From contig OZ024847.1 in assembly GCA_964017145.1 (NCBI GenBank), positions 3,286,001 to 3,350,000 on the forward strand: DNA of 64,000 nucleotides, in the 5' to 3' direction. The stretch comes from Agrocybe praecox (Eukaryota > Basidiomycota > Agaricomycetes > Agaricales > Agrocybaceae). The notes beneath the pieces are model-generated. The model saw only the letters and a list, made by a program, of their open reading frames with translations, was not told where the DNA came from and did no database searches. Below are positions 12,424 to 24,249 of the stretch, one piece after another; position 1 is the first letter of the stretch, and the number at the start of each line of letters is the position of its first letter. Position numbers and translations under genes: made by a program.

Positions 12424-12567
12424 ATGTCAGGACATAGCCCACGCGCCGCTCAAGTCCGGTCGACGGATGACTTATGTGCGTATTTTTGTCGTCGGGAACA
12501 CATCCGTTTTTTGAGTGTCGGCTGTACGGCAGTGGAGAGTGTATTCTTTTCTCAGAGACGGAGCACT

Positions 12568-12573
12568 TATAAA
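12568..12573 (+). promoter_or_regulatory. Candidate TATA box of MFS copy A
   Basis: TATAAA about 225 bp upstream of the MFS-A ATG, followed by a leader that probably contains an intron (GGTGAACATAC...TTCTAGG at about 12638-12692). The same TATAAA, its surroundings and the leader intron are kept in front of copy B, which supports function. Confidence 0.5.
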
Positions 12574-12799
12574 GAGTCAGCATGCAAATGTCATCGATCG
12601 GTGACCAGCGGCTCCCTTACCGACCGCTTTGCTCAAAAGGTGAACATACTTTTTTTTTCCTCGTCCCATTGAAGTTTGCTAATTGGTTCTAGGAACGAGA
12701 GCTACTGCCAGTCTTCGAAATCAAAGAACAGCCGAGCCCATCATCAAGCATCTTTTTACCCTATTAGCGTCATATTTGTGTCTATATCTGTAACACCGA

Positions 12800-15180
12800 A
12801 TGCAATCCCATGCTCCAGATGACCACTCTCCTCGAAGCTCAGAATCGTCTCCAACCCTCCCTGAGGAACCACTTCCAGAAGATATAGACGACAGACCCAC
12901 AACGGAGCGCAAGACTGAGAGCCAACAGAAGGAAGACGATGTACTTTGGGTTGACTGGGAAGGGCCCGACGACCCTTTGAATCCCAAAAAGTTTGCTCTA
13001 ATTCCTCGACGATTATAAAATATTGGATATTGATTTGTTATCATAGCTGGAGTTACAAAAAGAAATGGGGAGCTACGATCATTGTTTCCTCGTTTACGTT
13101 CATCTCGCCAGTGTCTTCGTCAATGATCGCTCCTGCTGCTGAACAACTAGCACAAGAATTTGGAATCACGAGTAGTTTCATCACGGCCTTGACGATAAGT
13201 GTATTTGTTCTGGGATATTGTACGTTACATCCTCAATCATCATCTACTTCTACTGATATTATTTTCAGGTGTTGGACCTCTGGTACGATTCCAACTTCTC
13301 TATGCCACTGAAATGCATTGAATGTCCTCTGTAGTTCCTAGGCCCTCTTAGCGAGATATATGGCCGCTCGCGCGTGCTCCAGCTTTCAAATTTATTTTAC
13401 CTAGGTGAGGCTTCTGGTACTCGATTTTTGCAATTACTTATCTTACATTCGATTAGCTTGGAATATTGGCTGCGGTTTTGCACAAAATAAGTCCCAACTT
13501 ATTGCATTCCGATTTCTGGCAGGCATAGGTGGAAGTGCCCCACTTTCCGTCAGTATTTCGTCTTATTGTAATCTGGCAATAGTTAGCTAACAGGATACGC
13601 ATCAGATTGGTGGGGGTGTACTGGGAGATGTGTGGCGCCCAGAAGAAAGAGGCAAAGCAATTGCTATATACTCCCTTGCGCCTCTTTTGGGACCTGTAGT
13701 GGGACCTGTTTGTGCCGGATGGTAAATAATCAAACCCCACACCTGTTGTTTGATAACTAACACACATTTTACGCAGGATTGCAGAACGCTCGACGTGGAG
13801 ATGGGTATTCTATTCCACGAGCATTATCGATGTCGTGGTGCAAATTTTTGGACTTTTCTTCCTTCGCGAAAGTATGTCCGTGAGAAATCGACATTCAGTA
13901 TGACTAACGACTAACGAACTGGACTATATTCGCAGCATATGCTCCTTTCTTGTTGGAAAAGAAAGCCAATGAGATACGCAATAACCTTGACGTGGAGAAG
14001 GGTTCGTGCAAGCATGTACGAACTATTTATGAATCCAATGATGACCGATCGTGCGTTGGCGTGTATCATGCCTCCCTTTTTCGTATTAATTATCAGGTTA
14101 GATGGCAAACGATATTTGGCAAGGCGTTGGTACGGCCATTCCAACTTTTTGCCAGGGAGTCCATTGCCCAAATTATGGGAGTATACATGGCTTTCATATA
14201 TGGACTTCTTTACTGTATGTCCCCCTAAATGCGCCTCTTTTTTCACTTGCTGATCTCCGACATTTAGTGTTCTTGACTACTATGCCAACTATATTCGGTC
14301 GCACTTATGGCGAGCGCCCCGGTATCGCAGGACTGCATTACATTGCGTTGGGCATGGGGCTGGGGGTCTCATCACAAGTCAACGCTCGTTTCATGGACAA
14401 AATATATGTCTACTACAAGAAGAAGAATGGAGGTGTAGGAGAGCCGGAGTTCCGTCTTCGTAGGTCCATTACACATTGACGACTTACCTTTCCATTCAAC
14501 AAAATTGCTATCTGTTTCACAGCATCAATGGTGCCTGGTACTATTTTACTGCCTTTCGGTCTCTTGCTGGCTGGTTGGTCAGCCCAGCATGATCTACACT
14601 GGATCGCCACGGATATTGTATGTTGTTTCCATCGCATCGCGCGTATATCGAACTCATTCATTCATTGCTAGGGGATCGCCTTCATTGGTGCAGGCATGAT
14701 TCTGTCCTTCCAGTCTATACAGACATACGTCATTGACACATTCACTCTTCATGCTGCATCAGGTATGTATTTTCTTTTTATAATGAACTGCCTCAGCCAG
14801 CTCATCCTGTTGGACATTTCAAGCACTGGCCGCAGTAAATTGCTTACGCTCCTTGGCCGGATTCGGATTTCCTCTATTTGCACCAGCCATGTATAATAAA
14901 CTGGGATATGGTAAAGGAAATACATTATTGGCATGCGTTGCTATCGGCTTAGGATGTCCTGCGTATGTTCTTCCTCATGAACATTTTCCTCTCCTTTTTC
15001 TGTTCCCATTATGATTCAAAACTGACTCTCCTGAACCCTTCTCACAGACCTTTCCTTCTCTGGAAATATGGAAAGAGGATACGAATGAGCAGCAAATACG
15101 CACATAAACCTCAAATCAACGGACCATCACAGCCCGAGCCTCAGCAAAACAAAGGTGCTGGTGCAAATGAAAAGAAATGA
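12800..15180 (+). CDS. MFS multidrug/polyamine-type transporter (DHA1), copy A
   Basis: A membrane protein of the major facilitator superfamily, drug:H+ antiporter-1 type. The N-terminal tail is acidic and hydrophilic. Then comes the junction [22 protein letters not shown], created by splicing out an intron at about 12990-13044; this phrase is typical of fungal TPO/benomyl-type transporters. TM1 follows (FTFISPVSSSMIAPAAEQLA), then motif A [11 protein letters not shown] (about 13343-13375), FRFLAGIGGSAPLS-IGGGVLGD (about 13508-13645), STWRWVF, GLHYIALGMGLG and the C-terminal helices up to GYGKGNTLLACVAIGLGCPA. The last exon gives a charged tail to TGA at 15178-15180. About 12 small introns all join in frame when standard GT-AG sites are used (for example DDR-S-WQTIFGKAL across about 14050-14103). 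No lesion seen. Substrate unknown. Neighbour of a near-identical copy B. Confidence 0.8.
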
Positions 15181-15557
15181 ATGATCACGGACATCCTGTT
15201 CAGGTTTTTTATATACGACCATAAACGACTCTCAAGTTGATGAACCACGCATTTCCTGTATAGTACAAGGTACTTACCTGTAATTTTCACGAGTGATAGA
15301 TGCCCACTCTGCTAATAAAAACCTTTATTATGTTCCATTATTCGAAACAAGTCGTCCATCGTATGACGTCATGTTGTTTGAACTTCTGGACTACATTCAG
15401 ACGACCCATCTTATTCAAGGGGGATAATATTGATCAATGTCAGGAATTAACCCACGCGCTGCTCAAGTCCGTTCGGATTTGTGCACGGTATGTGCGTATC
15501 TTGTCGTCGGCAAGTAGGAACACCTGAGTCTATTCTTATTCACCGAGACGAAGCGAT

Positions 15558-15563
15558 TATAAA
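15558..15563 (+). promoter_or_regulatory. Candidate TATA box of MFS copy B
   Basis: TATAAA about 230 bp upstream of the MFS-B ATG, in the same context as in copy A (GTCAGCATGC.AATGTCATCG follows in both). Confidence 0.5.
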
Positions 15564-15792
15564 TTGTCAGCATGCGAATGTCATCGACCGATGTTCAGCG
15601 GTTCCCTAACCCTTACCGACTGCCTCTCAAAAGGTGCATAGAAAATCGTTGTTTCTCCTCATCCGGTTTGAATTTATTAATTGGTGCTAGGAACGAGAGC
15701 TACTGTCAGTCGTCAAAACCAAAGAACGGCCGAGCCTATCAAGCATCTTTCTACCTGTTAGACATCACATTTATCTTTCTCCGTAATACCGA

Positions 15793-18188
15793 ATGCAATC
15801 CCATGCTCCAGATGGCCGGTCGCCTCGAAGCTCAGGATCGTCTCCAATCGTCCTGGAGGAACCACTTCCAGAAGATATAGACGACAGACCCTCAACGGAA
15901 CGTGAAACTGAGAACCAACAGAAGGAAGGCGATGTACTTTGGGTTGACTGGGAAGGGCCCGACGACCCTTCGAATCCCAAAAAGTTTGCCTTACTTCCTT
16001 AACGATTATTAATCATGGATGTTGATTTGTTGCAATAGCTGGAGCAACAAAAAGAAATGGGAAGCAACAATCATCATTTCCTCGTTTACGTTCATCACGC
16101 CAGTGTCTTCGTCAATGATCGCTCCTGCTGCTGAACAACTAGCACAAGAATTTGGAATCACGAGTAGTTTCATCACGGCCTTGACGATAAGTATCTTTAT
16201 TTTGGGATATTGTAGGTCACATCGTCAACAATCATCTGCTTTTACTGACGACATTCTCAGGTGTTGGGCCTATGGTACAATTCTAACTTCTCTATGCTAC
16301 TGAAATGCATTGAATATCCGCTGTAGTTCCTAGGCCCGCTTAGCGAGATATATGGCCGCTCTCGCGTGCTCCAGCTTTCGTATCTATTCTACCTAGGTGG
16401 GCTTCTGGTACTGGTACTTATTCCATACAGACACTTACCTTACACTCCTTTAGCTTGGAACATTAGCTGCGGTTTCGCGCAAAATAAGTCTCAACTTATC
16501 GCATTTCGATTCCTAGCAGGCATAGGTGGAAGTGCCCCACTTGCTGTTAGTATTGCACCTTATTATACTTTAGTAGTATTTAGCTGACAGAACATCAGAT
16601 TGGTGGAGGTGTATTGGGCGATGTCTGGCGCTCGGAAGAAAGAGGGAAAGGAGTCGCTATATACTCACTTGTGCTTCTTCTAGGACCTGTAGTAGGACCT
16701 CTTTGTGCCGGATGGTAAACGAACGACTACAATCAAACCTTGCACCTGTAGCCTTAACTAACGCACGTTTCCCATAGGATTGCAGAACGGTCAACGTGGA
16801 GATGGGTATTCTTTGCCACTAGCATTTTAGATGTCGTAGTTCAAATCTTTGGACTTTTCTTCCTTCGCGAAAGTATGACATTGAAAAAAAAAACGTATAG
16901 TATATCTAACGAGCTTGACTTTATTCGCAGCATATGCCCCTGTCTTGTTGGAAAAGAAAGCTAATGAGATACGAAAGAATCTTGACGTGGAGAAAAGTTC
17001 GTACAAGCTTGTACGAACTATTTATGAATCCAATGATGATCGGTCGTACGTTGATCAATTCCATGCCTCCCTTCTTTGTGTTCATTATACTGCATTAGAT
17101 GGCAAGCGATATTTGGCAAGGCGTTGATACGGCCATTCCAGCTTTTTACTAGAGAGTCCATTGCCCAAATTATGGGAGTATACATGGCCTTTATATATGG
17201 ACTTCTTTTCCGTACGTTCTCCGAGATGCGCCTGTTTTCTCACTCACTGATTGACGGAGTTTAGTGTTCTTGACTACCATGCCAACTATATTCGACGATA
17301 CGTATAACGAGCGCCCTGGTATCGCAGGGCTGCATTACATTGCCTTGGGCATAGGACTGGTGATTTCATCACAGGTCAACGCTCGTTTCATGGACAGAAT
17401 ATATGTCTACTACAAAAAGAAGAACGGAGGTGTAGGAGAGCCGGAGTTCCGTCTTCGTAGGTCCATTACACATTGACGAAGTACCTGTCCATTCAACGAA
17501 ATTACCATTTGATCCACAGCATCGATGGTACCTGGTACTATTTTACTGCCTTTCGGTCTCCTGCTGGCTGGTTGGTCAGCGCAGCATCATCTACATTGGA
17601 TTGCCACGGATATTGTATGTTATTTCTATTTCGTCGTACGTGTTTTCAGCATATATCGAACTCATTCGATTCATTACTAGGGAATCGCCTTCGTTGGTGC
17701 CGGGATGATTTTGTCTTTCCAGTCCATACAGACATATGTCATTGATACATTCACCCTTCATGCTGCGTCAGGTATGTATTCCTTTGTAAGATTAACCTCC
17801 GTCAGCTAGCTCATCCCTTTGAAAATCTCAAGCACTGGCCGCAGTAAATTTCTTGCGCTCTTTAGCCGGATTCGGATTTCCTCTATTTGCACCAGCCATG
17901 TATAATAAACTGGGATATGGTAAAGGAAATACATTGTTAGCATGCGTTGCTATCGGCTTAGGGTGTCCTGCGTATGTTCTTCCTCTTGAGCATTTTTCTT
18001 GCCTTGTCCTTTCCCATTATTATCCACAACTGACTCTGCCGAACCCTTCTCATAGGCCTTTCTTTCTATGGAAATATGGAAAGAGGATACGAATGAACAG
18101 CAAATACGCACATAAACCTCAAACCTATGGACCATCACAGCCCGAGCCTCAGCAAAACAGAGGTGCTAGCGCAAATCAAAATGAATGA
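15793..18188 (+). CDS. MFS multidrug/polyamine-type transporter (DHA1), copy B
   Basis: Tandem paralogue of the gene at 12800, with the same exon layout and the same motifs: [27 protein letters not shown] at about 16331-16363, FRFLAGIGGSAPLA-IGGGVLGD, GLHYIALGIGL, and the final tail to TGA at 18186-18188. Intron borders give in-frame joins everywhere I tested, including DDRS-WQAIFGKALIRP, where the intron ends at GCATTAG (about 17098). Differences from copy A are mostly conservative. Introns differ by small indels, as expected of a recent duplicate still under constraint. Expected to be a 12-helix plasma-membrane exporter. Substrate unknown. Confidence 0.8.
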
Positions 18189-18473
18189 TCACGGACATCC
18201 TGTTCAAGCCTTTGATATACGACACATAAACGACTCCACAAGTTGATGAACCATGCATTTCCTGTATAATACACAGGATAGCTGCCCACTCTGCTAATAG
18301 AAGCATTTATCGTGTTTGATTGTTCGAAACACGTCGCCCATCGTATGATGTCATGTGTCTGAATATTTGGTTTATTTTCCTCTAGCATCGTTATAAGCTT
18401 TGCCTCCAAATTCAGGAATAGGCGACACACACACACAGAACAACTATCACAACCAATAACCCAAAGATATGTC

Positions 18474-20593
18474 ATGAATGAACAGGATGATAGTACGCTT
18501 GCACCGCCCACATTTGGACCACATTCAGACGACGTGTCTTATACACATTCGACTGCCAAGCATCTGAGACATAATTTTATTCCATCTGACCAACTAACCC
18601 CCGAACCTCCGCGAAACAACCCCAATGTTATTGAAATCACGATCAAAGAGCACACGACCGGGGTATGAGACGCAAGAAGACCCGGAAATTATTTGGTCAA
18701 ATGGGTTGGTAAAGAAGACAGGCGAAACTCAAAAAAGTGCGTTTCATAAGTGTGGGTATATGCTATAGTTCATGACACTCACGAAGGTTTCTTATGCAGC
18801 TGGAGTCATAAGAACTAATGAATATACCGACGCTCGTCGTCTCCGCGTTCACTTTTGGTTCACCAGTTTCCTCCTCTATGGTGGCACCTGCAAGCGACCA
18901 GATCGCAGCGCAATTTGGCATCACGGGCACGGCGTTAATATCAATGACCACGAGCATCTTCGTTCTAGGATACGGTGCGCAGGTCCTTTTAGACAAACAT
19001 ATCACGGACTAGTGCAGGTTTTGGCCCATTGGTACTTGCTGATGCTGTCTCTAAGACACCTTCATCTGTTAATGCAATGTCATTTTAATTTAGTTTCTAG
19101 GATCGTTGAGCGAAATCTTTGGCCGTTCCAGGGTGTTCCAACTGTCGGACTTATTCTTTATGGGTGCGCTTTATTCGTACTATTTTGATCTTTGAGCTGA
19201 TTCTCACTTTCTAGCGTGGAACTTCGGTTGTGGGTTTTCTTAAAACAGGAAGCAGCTAATTGAGTTTCGGTTTGTGTCTGGACTAGGCGGTAGTGCGCCC
19301 TTTGCAATAAGATTAACTCTATATATCTTTCGTTTTATCTTGAAGCCTCGAGCGGTGGTTACATTTCTAGGTCGGTGGAGTATCCTTGGAGACATGTGGG
19401 CACCAGGTAGAGCCATCGCGATCCATGAGTCACTAGCGCCTCTTCTTGGCCCGGTCGGTCTCGAAAAACCCCAGAATGGGCCCAGAGAAGAGCAACTGTG
19501 AAGACTATATATGACACTCTAATGACAGATCGTAAGCCTGTAAACCTGCCCATTTGTTGCTTGAAATTGAAATTATCTAGTTGGAAGACGGTGTTTTCCA
19601 AGGCATTGACCTGATCGTTCATGCTATTATCCAGCATTTGGGAATACACATGGCTTTTGTTTACGGCACCTTCTATCGTAGGTTTGCACACCCTTTAGTA
19701 TGAAGAACCCCTCTGATGAATTTATTTCGTAGTATTTCTAGTCACAATTCTTCTAATGTTCAGGAAATCTACCACCAGCGTCCTGAAATCCAGGGCCTCA
19801 ACTATCGTGCACTGGGGATTGGACTCACGTTGGCCTCGTAAACAAACGCAAGGGCTATGGATAAAATGTATAGGCACTTTGAACGCAAGCACGACGGTAA
19901 AGGAGTGCCAGAATTTAGCCTTTATAAGTAATTGATTTACTCGATTTATTTATTATTGCATGGTGTCCATGCAGCCTCGTTACTTCCTGGGACTATTTTA
20001 CTGCCTTTTGGGTTGCTTTTGACCGGTTGGTCTGCGCAGAGCAGGTTGCACTGGATCGCAGCAGATTTTGCAAGTCTTGGGCGACGAAAACTTTACTAAT
20101 ACTGACAATGCACAAAGGGGATAGGCTGTGTGGGCTATGTACTCATTCTGATCTTCCAGTCGATACAAACATATGTTATTGATTCCTTCACGCTCTACGC
20201 AGCCTCTGGTACGATTGTCCTCTTTCAACCTCACTCTCAGGACATTTTAACGACTGTTTAAATAGCATCGGCCGCTGTTTCTTTTCTTCGATCTTTGGCC
20301 GGGTTTGGGTTTCCGCTATTCACAAGCTTGGATATGGAAAGAGCAACTCAATATATTGGCGTGTCTGGCAATAGGTTTGGGTTGTCCAGCCTGAGTCGGC
20401 TAAAATCGCTCAATCTCGTTTCTGAACAAACACTTCGATAGGCCGTTCTTACTGGCATTACGAAAGGAGGATAGGGATGGACAGCAAGTATACCAGAAAA
20501 GCAGCCGTTCAGAGACAGCACGATGGACCATGGACCCAAAATCGGATCAACCATGAACGCCAAGTTATCCAGAGAGGTTTTCGCCCCACTTGA
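18474..20593 (+). pseudogene. MFS transporter, decayed third copy C
   Basis: Homologous to copies A and B along its length but clearly broken. The N-terminal tail is longer (from MNEQDDSTLAPP, 18474). The frame must shift near 18690-18700 to read VKWVGKEDRRNSKK, and again near 18810, where WSHKN runs into TAA while the next frame continues NIPTLVVSAFTFGSPVSSSM. An in-frame TAA interrupts GCGFS-NRKQLIEFRF (about 19239). Around 19340-19500 the GGVLGD...LGPVVGP region is present but shifted, and much of the block between 19490 and 19560 (the ER.TWRWVF to KK..EIR region) is missing. The end (MDSKYTRKA...) still aligns with the tails of A and B. It is more divergent than A and B are from each other, so it is an older member of the array. 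Confidence 0.8.
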
Positions 20594-21082
20594 TTTAGAA
20601 CAAGCACGGAGTCGTACTGACGCTTCGCTTCCTCAAATCTGTAACTTTATGATTGTGCCGAATGGAATATGATTCAGTTAAACCATCAATATACGTAATT
20701 CACTGATCAACCAAAGGGAAAAAAAGGACAATGAGAAACCCAACTTGGCTATATAGCCTACCATAAGGATCCAATGGGACGGTACACCCCATTAGAGGTG
20801 ACATTTACGATAATTATCACTCGGGCACCAGGAAACCCCATGTCTTGAGACGGATGTAGTGAAAAGCCGTGAGGAATGCGTGTAAGCTCAACGGCAGAGA
20901 GTCGAAAGAGAAGAGGGTGGGATCTAGCTTGAAATCAGCTTGAAACAGACGTTTGAGTCCCTATGATGACCAAAGAAACGTACATAGACGTCAACGAAAG
21001 GAATCAACCCCAACCCAACTTATGGTTCGTCCTGGTCAAGCCCATTATCAAGAGCAATGTTCGGCTCGGTAAGCCGTCCATC
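20594..21082. other. Intergenic, no gene seen
   Basis: About 490 bp between the MFS relic and the 3' end of the minus-strand gene. Only short random frames occur. Confidence 0.6.
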
Positions 21083-21658
21083 CTATATGGCCTTAACTGT
21101 CAGCCGAGGATGATAGAGTGAACAGACCAGGTCGGGTAACACACCTTTATTCTCAAGATATTTATCCATAGCAGTGAACGCACACCTTCTGATCTCCCTT
21201 TCGAGCAGCCAAGCATCGTCACATTGAACAACACCACAATCATGAAGCACGCAGATTGCATCAAGGAACCACGTTCGTGAGCTAAATTCCGTCGATGCTT
21301 GGGTAGGGATTGCTACGGTCTTAAACATGGGCAAAAGACTGTCCTTGCCGACTATATCTTCGTACCCTCCCAAGAAGCCGACATTCGCCAACCGCAAGAT
21401 CGCGACGACTAATGGAGAAGAGATCACATCTCTCGATTCCACCTCGAATTTCCATAATCCGACAGAGTCGTTGTCCACGACATGGAATATGGTTCCAGAG
21501 GTGCCGATTGGAGAGACAGCGGGGTTGGGGACGAAAAATGCCCAATTCCAGGAAGCCAATTCCCCTCTATACGTGAGAACAGCGTACAGCAAACCTGGCT
21601 CCAGCTCTTCTGCAGTGAGGGGATGTGTAGCGTCGGGAATTTCTGGTGAATCTGGCAT
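21083..21658 (-). CDS. Small uncharacterised soluble protein
   Basis: A single open frame of about 191 codons from the Met at 21658 (MPDSPEIPDATHPL). The frame stays open upstream to 21829, but that extension is compositionally unlike the rest, and the region is the shared promoter with the gene at 22234. The protein has YAVLTYRGELASWNWAFFVP, then GTIFHVVDNDSVGLWKFEVE, then a helix-rich C-terminal half (WFLDAICVLHDCGVV, LEREIRRCAFTAMDKYL). The layout resembles a family of small basidiomycete proteins with a LYVALYxRG...HWA opening that I remember only as domains of unknown function (possibly DUF6914), so I give no function. No signal peptide, no intron. Divergent from the secreted-protein gene. 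Confidence 0.6.
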   Translation of the reverse strand: MPDSPEIPDATHPLTAEELEPGLLYAVLTYRGELASWNWAFFVPNPAVSPIGTSGTIFHVVDNDSVGLWKFEVESRDVISSPLVVAILRLANVGFLGGYEDIVGKDSLLPMFKTVAIPTQASTEFSSRTWFLDAICVLHDCGVVQCDDAWLLEREIRRCAFTAMDKYLENKGVLPDLVCSLYHPRLTVKAI

Positions 21659-22189
21659 GGTGCTCTGAAAAGGAAGAAATGATCGTTGTTGACGAAGTTG
21701 GTATTTATCCTCTCCGGGGAAGCTCAGGAAAGGCCCAGAAAGTTCAGAGGTTTTAATAGGCCATTTCAAATTCCCATGCCGCTGTATCGGGTAATCTCCG
21801 TGGCTGTGGCAGCACGCGAAGTAAGGCACAGTATGTTCGTCATGCCGGGATTGGGGAACCTCCGAGCGGTTACTATTAGGGGTGTAGCAGAAGCGCTCGA
21901 CGTTTGAAAAAGTTGACCACGTCGTCAGACATATAACTATGAGCTACAAAAACTGTTAGCTTGGGCTTTGTAAAACAGTAGAATGGGAATCATACCTCAA
22001 GTTAAAAAAAGGCAGTCCGACAGGGGCACTTTCAGTGCTGTGTAGTGAGAACGTAATTTGAAAGGCGTTTTCGAGAGCATCCTGTCTGAAATTGCAACGT
22101 AAATACTGCTGTCTTCAAAGAGTGTTCATTTCGATCGAGCCTTTTTGCTCTAAGGTCAGATATGGCCGAAACCATGCAGTCGATCAGAC

Positions 22190-22196
22190 TATAAAA
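22190..22196 (+). promoter_or_regulatory. Candidate TATA box of the secreted Cys-rich protein gene
   Basis: TATAAAA lies 38 bp upstream of the ATG at 22234, at a reasonable distance for a gene with a very short leader. Single occurrence, not verified by conservation. Confidence 0.4.
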
Positions 22197-22233
22197 TGAC
22201 CCTTTTCTGAGAGGAATCACCATACTTTTCACC

Positions 22234-23123
22234 ATGACACTCACTGCAATGAAAACAGGTGCATTCGTACTCCTCGCACTCTTTTTAAATGTTGGACCAG
22301 CATCGGCCAATCCGAATCCTCTCGGCTTGAGCAAGAGAGCTACACCAGATAACACTGTCGTTGTGAATGGCCCAAATAATTATTGGTACGTCCATGCTGG
22401 AAGAAATAACCCGCTCTTTGAAGAAGCTAACCACCAAAAAATGATCAGTCTCGTTGTGCCTAGGTGACTAGCTCGGCTCACCGCCTGGCGATATCGTTAA
22501 AATTCTTTTCCAGAAACGCGGGAACGGATATCGGAGACAGCGAACAGCCAGGTGGGACGACGGTGTATTGTTCGGAAGCCGCCCGATACTCTAATACTCA
22601 AGGACTTCTCTCAAATGATTTCTGGAGCAACGTGGAGTATACCACGGGTACTGGTAGAGGGCGATATGCACAACGTTGGTCGATTCTTCTTTCTTGCTGA
22701 ATAGGGAATGACTGCTCGTATTAGTGACCGGCTGCATAAGACCCAAGACCCTCGATAGGATTAATCCGAACGACGACGGAGGGCAATATGATTCCAGCGG
22801 CGGGTCCGAAGGGACTGGAAATCCAGTTGGAAGTGTATGTACAGGGTACGTCGTGCAATAGCCCTTGCAGTGTCGAAAGGGCCACTTGGCTCGATTAATT
22901 GTGAATTTCGTACTGCAGATACAATCATTACGTCGAGCTTTTGGAACCTGCAGGACCCAGGGCCTGCATTAGGTGCTGCGACGATCCAGCGGATTGTCCT
23001 ACTAACCGAGGTCAGTCTTTCGTCGATACTATAAAATTAAAATATTACTGATCCCTCCCCGTGTGCAAAGATACTTCCGGATGTCCCAGTGTCATTCCTG
23101 GAAATTATTTCAATTGTGGTTGA
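22234..23123 (+). CDS. Small secreted Cys-rich protein (conserved in basidiomycetes, function unknown)
   Basis: The signal peptide is MKTGAFVLLALFLNVGPASA, with a start at 22234 or the second Met at 22246; a KR site nearby (GLSKRAT) may be a propeptide cut. Exons then join as NNY-CLVVPRNAGTDIGDSEQPGG (introns about 22385-22459 and 22475-22514), TTVYCSEAARYSNTQ, FWSNVEYTTGTGRGRYAQ-LTGCI, NPNDDGGQYDSSGGS, GSVCTG-YNHYVELLEPAG, ACIRCCDDPADCPTNR, and finally DTSGCPSVIPGNYFNCG with TGA at 23121-23123. All five introns use GT-AG and keep frame. About nine cysteines probably form disulfides. The pattern IVPxNxxxxIGDSExPGG...YNHYVExLxPxGxxAC(I/L)RCC is one I know from uncharacterised agaricomycete secreted proteins. 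Role (wall, adhesion or effector) unknown. Confidence 0.75.
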
Positions 23124-24249
23124 TGTTACATATAATGTTCCATGTCGCGAAATCTAGCTCACGAAATCTAGCATAAGCCAGCTTCATCTAGTCACTGACT
23201 TTGTCCGTAAAATTGCGATCCTAAATTGTGATAATGAACGTCCTTCATTAAATGATTGCTGTCAAGTCGGCCACATTTCGTCGGTAAGTGAAAGGCCAAC
23301 GGCCGCCGTTGTACGGTATGTCCATCTTGCACTGAATTTCTTTTCAACTGGAGTCCAGTGGATTTGAATTCTGCGCATATATTCGGATGCTGGTCTGTGT
23401 TCCGCAGTATCACCGATACTTTTTGCCACACCGGGACCGGGACATCAAATACAGCATGGACGTCACTTTTTTTAAGCATTTTGACGACGTAGAAACCTGT
23501 AAGCATACGCAATCAGTAATGCATCAGGATTCATTGCCCTCGTTATCCAGAAGTTGGCAGACTACCTACCGGCGATGTTGCAACGTGATAACCCTTTATC
23601 AATCCGTTAACCATATAGCATTCAAATCATACCATGCAACAATCTTCATAAGTTTTTGGGAGCCTGGAAAGCTATGTTTACGGCAGTGGGGGCCAGTTCC
23701 AGGAGTCGGATCCTAAATAGATTGCCAAAATAGTATAACCGGTGAGGCCGCGCCGGGTCATCGCATGAGGCCGAGATATCTTTTCTTGTTCTCCAACCAT
23801 TTTTGTCTTTGGCGTGTTACCCTTTGCTATATATCTGTGCGTACGCTGGAATACCACGGACAAAAGGTGCGCATACATATACTACGCAATTTTGATTTAC
23901 CTATCTCGAGACTATATTAATGAGTGATGGTAGCAGCTGATCTGGGCCAATCTGCATTTGTTGCAATTCATCATTGTACGTGAAGGAAATAAACAAGAAG
24001 AACGAAGCGGATTGGCAGCGGAGAAAGGGTGTTAGGTGTTATATCGGAGAGAATTCCCAGGAACACCTGTGAGCAGCACGCCATTGAGAAGGCGATTTAT
24101 TGACCGAAGGTCAAGACTAACTTCTTTGGGTTCTTAAGTTCCTGCAACGAGGAAACATAATATTCTTATGTTGAGACGCCTCGAGGCTATTCTCTAATCC
24201 TCTTTCCCACTCTTGTCCCTGAAGTTACGTCTGGACATATGCGATTGCA
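23124..24249. other. Intergenic; left border of the 12.7-kb duplicated segment at 23696
   Basis: No gene supported. The first 570 bp are unique to this copy. From 23696 (GTTCCAGGAGTCGG) the sequence is shared with 42976 onward and should contain the F-box gene promoter, since about 550 bp of upstream DNA is duplicated almost unchanged. Confidence 0.6.

Larger units (their letters stand above)
12421..18370. repeat. Tandem duplication, two units of about 3 kb, each with promoter and MFS gene
   Basis: Unit 1 (about 12421-15434) and unit 2 (about 15435-18370) align throughout. Both start with a conserved upstream block (CCCACGCG.CGCTCAAGTCCG...), followed by a TATAAA with GTCAGCATGC downstream, a 5' leader intron, the MFS gene, and the same 3' flank (TTGATGAACCA.GCATTTCCTGTATA, then CGTC.CCATCGTATGA.GTCATG). 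Introns and leaders are conserved along with exons, so this is recent DNA-level tandem duplication. A third, older and decayed copy follows at 18474-20593. Confidence 0.85.
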
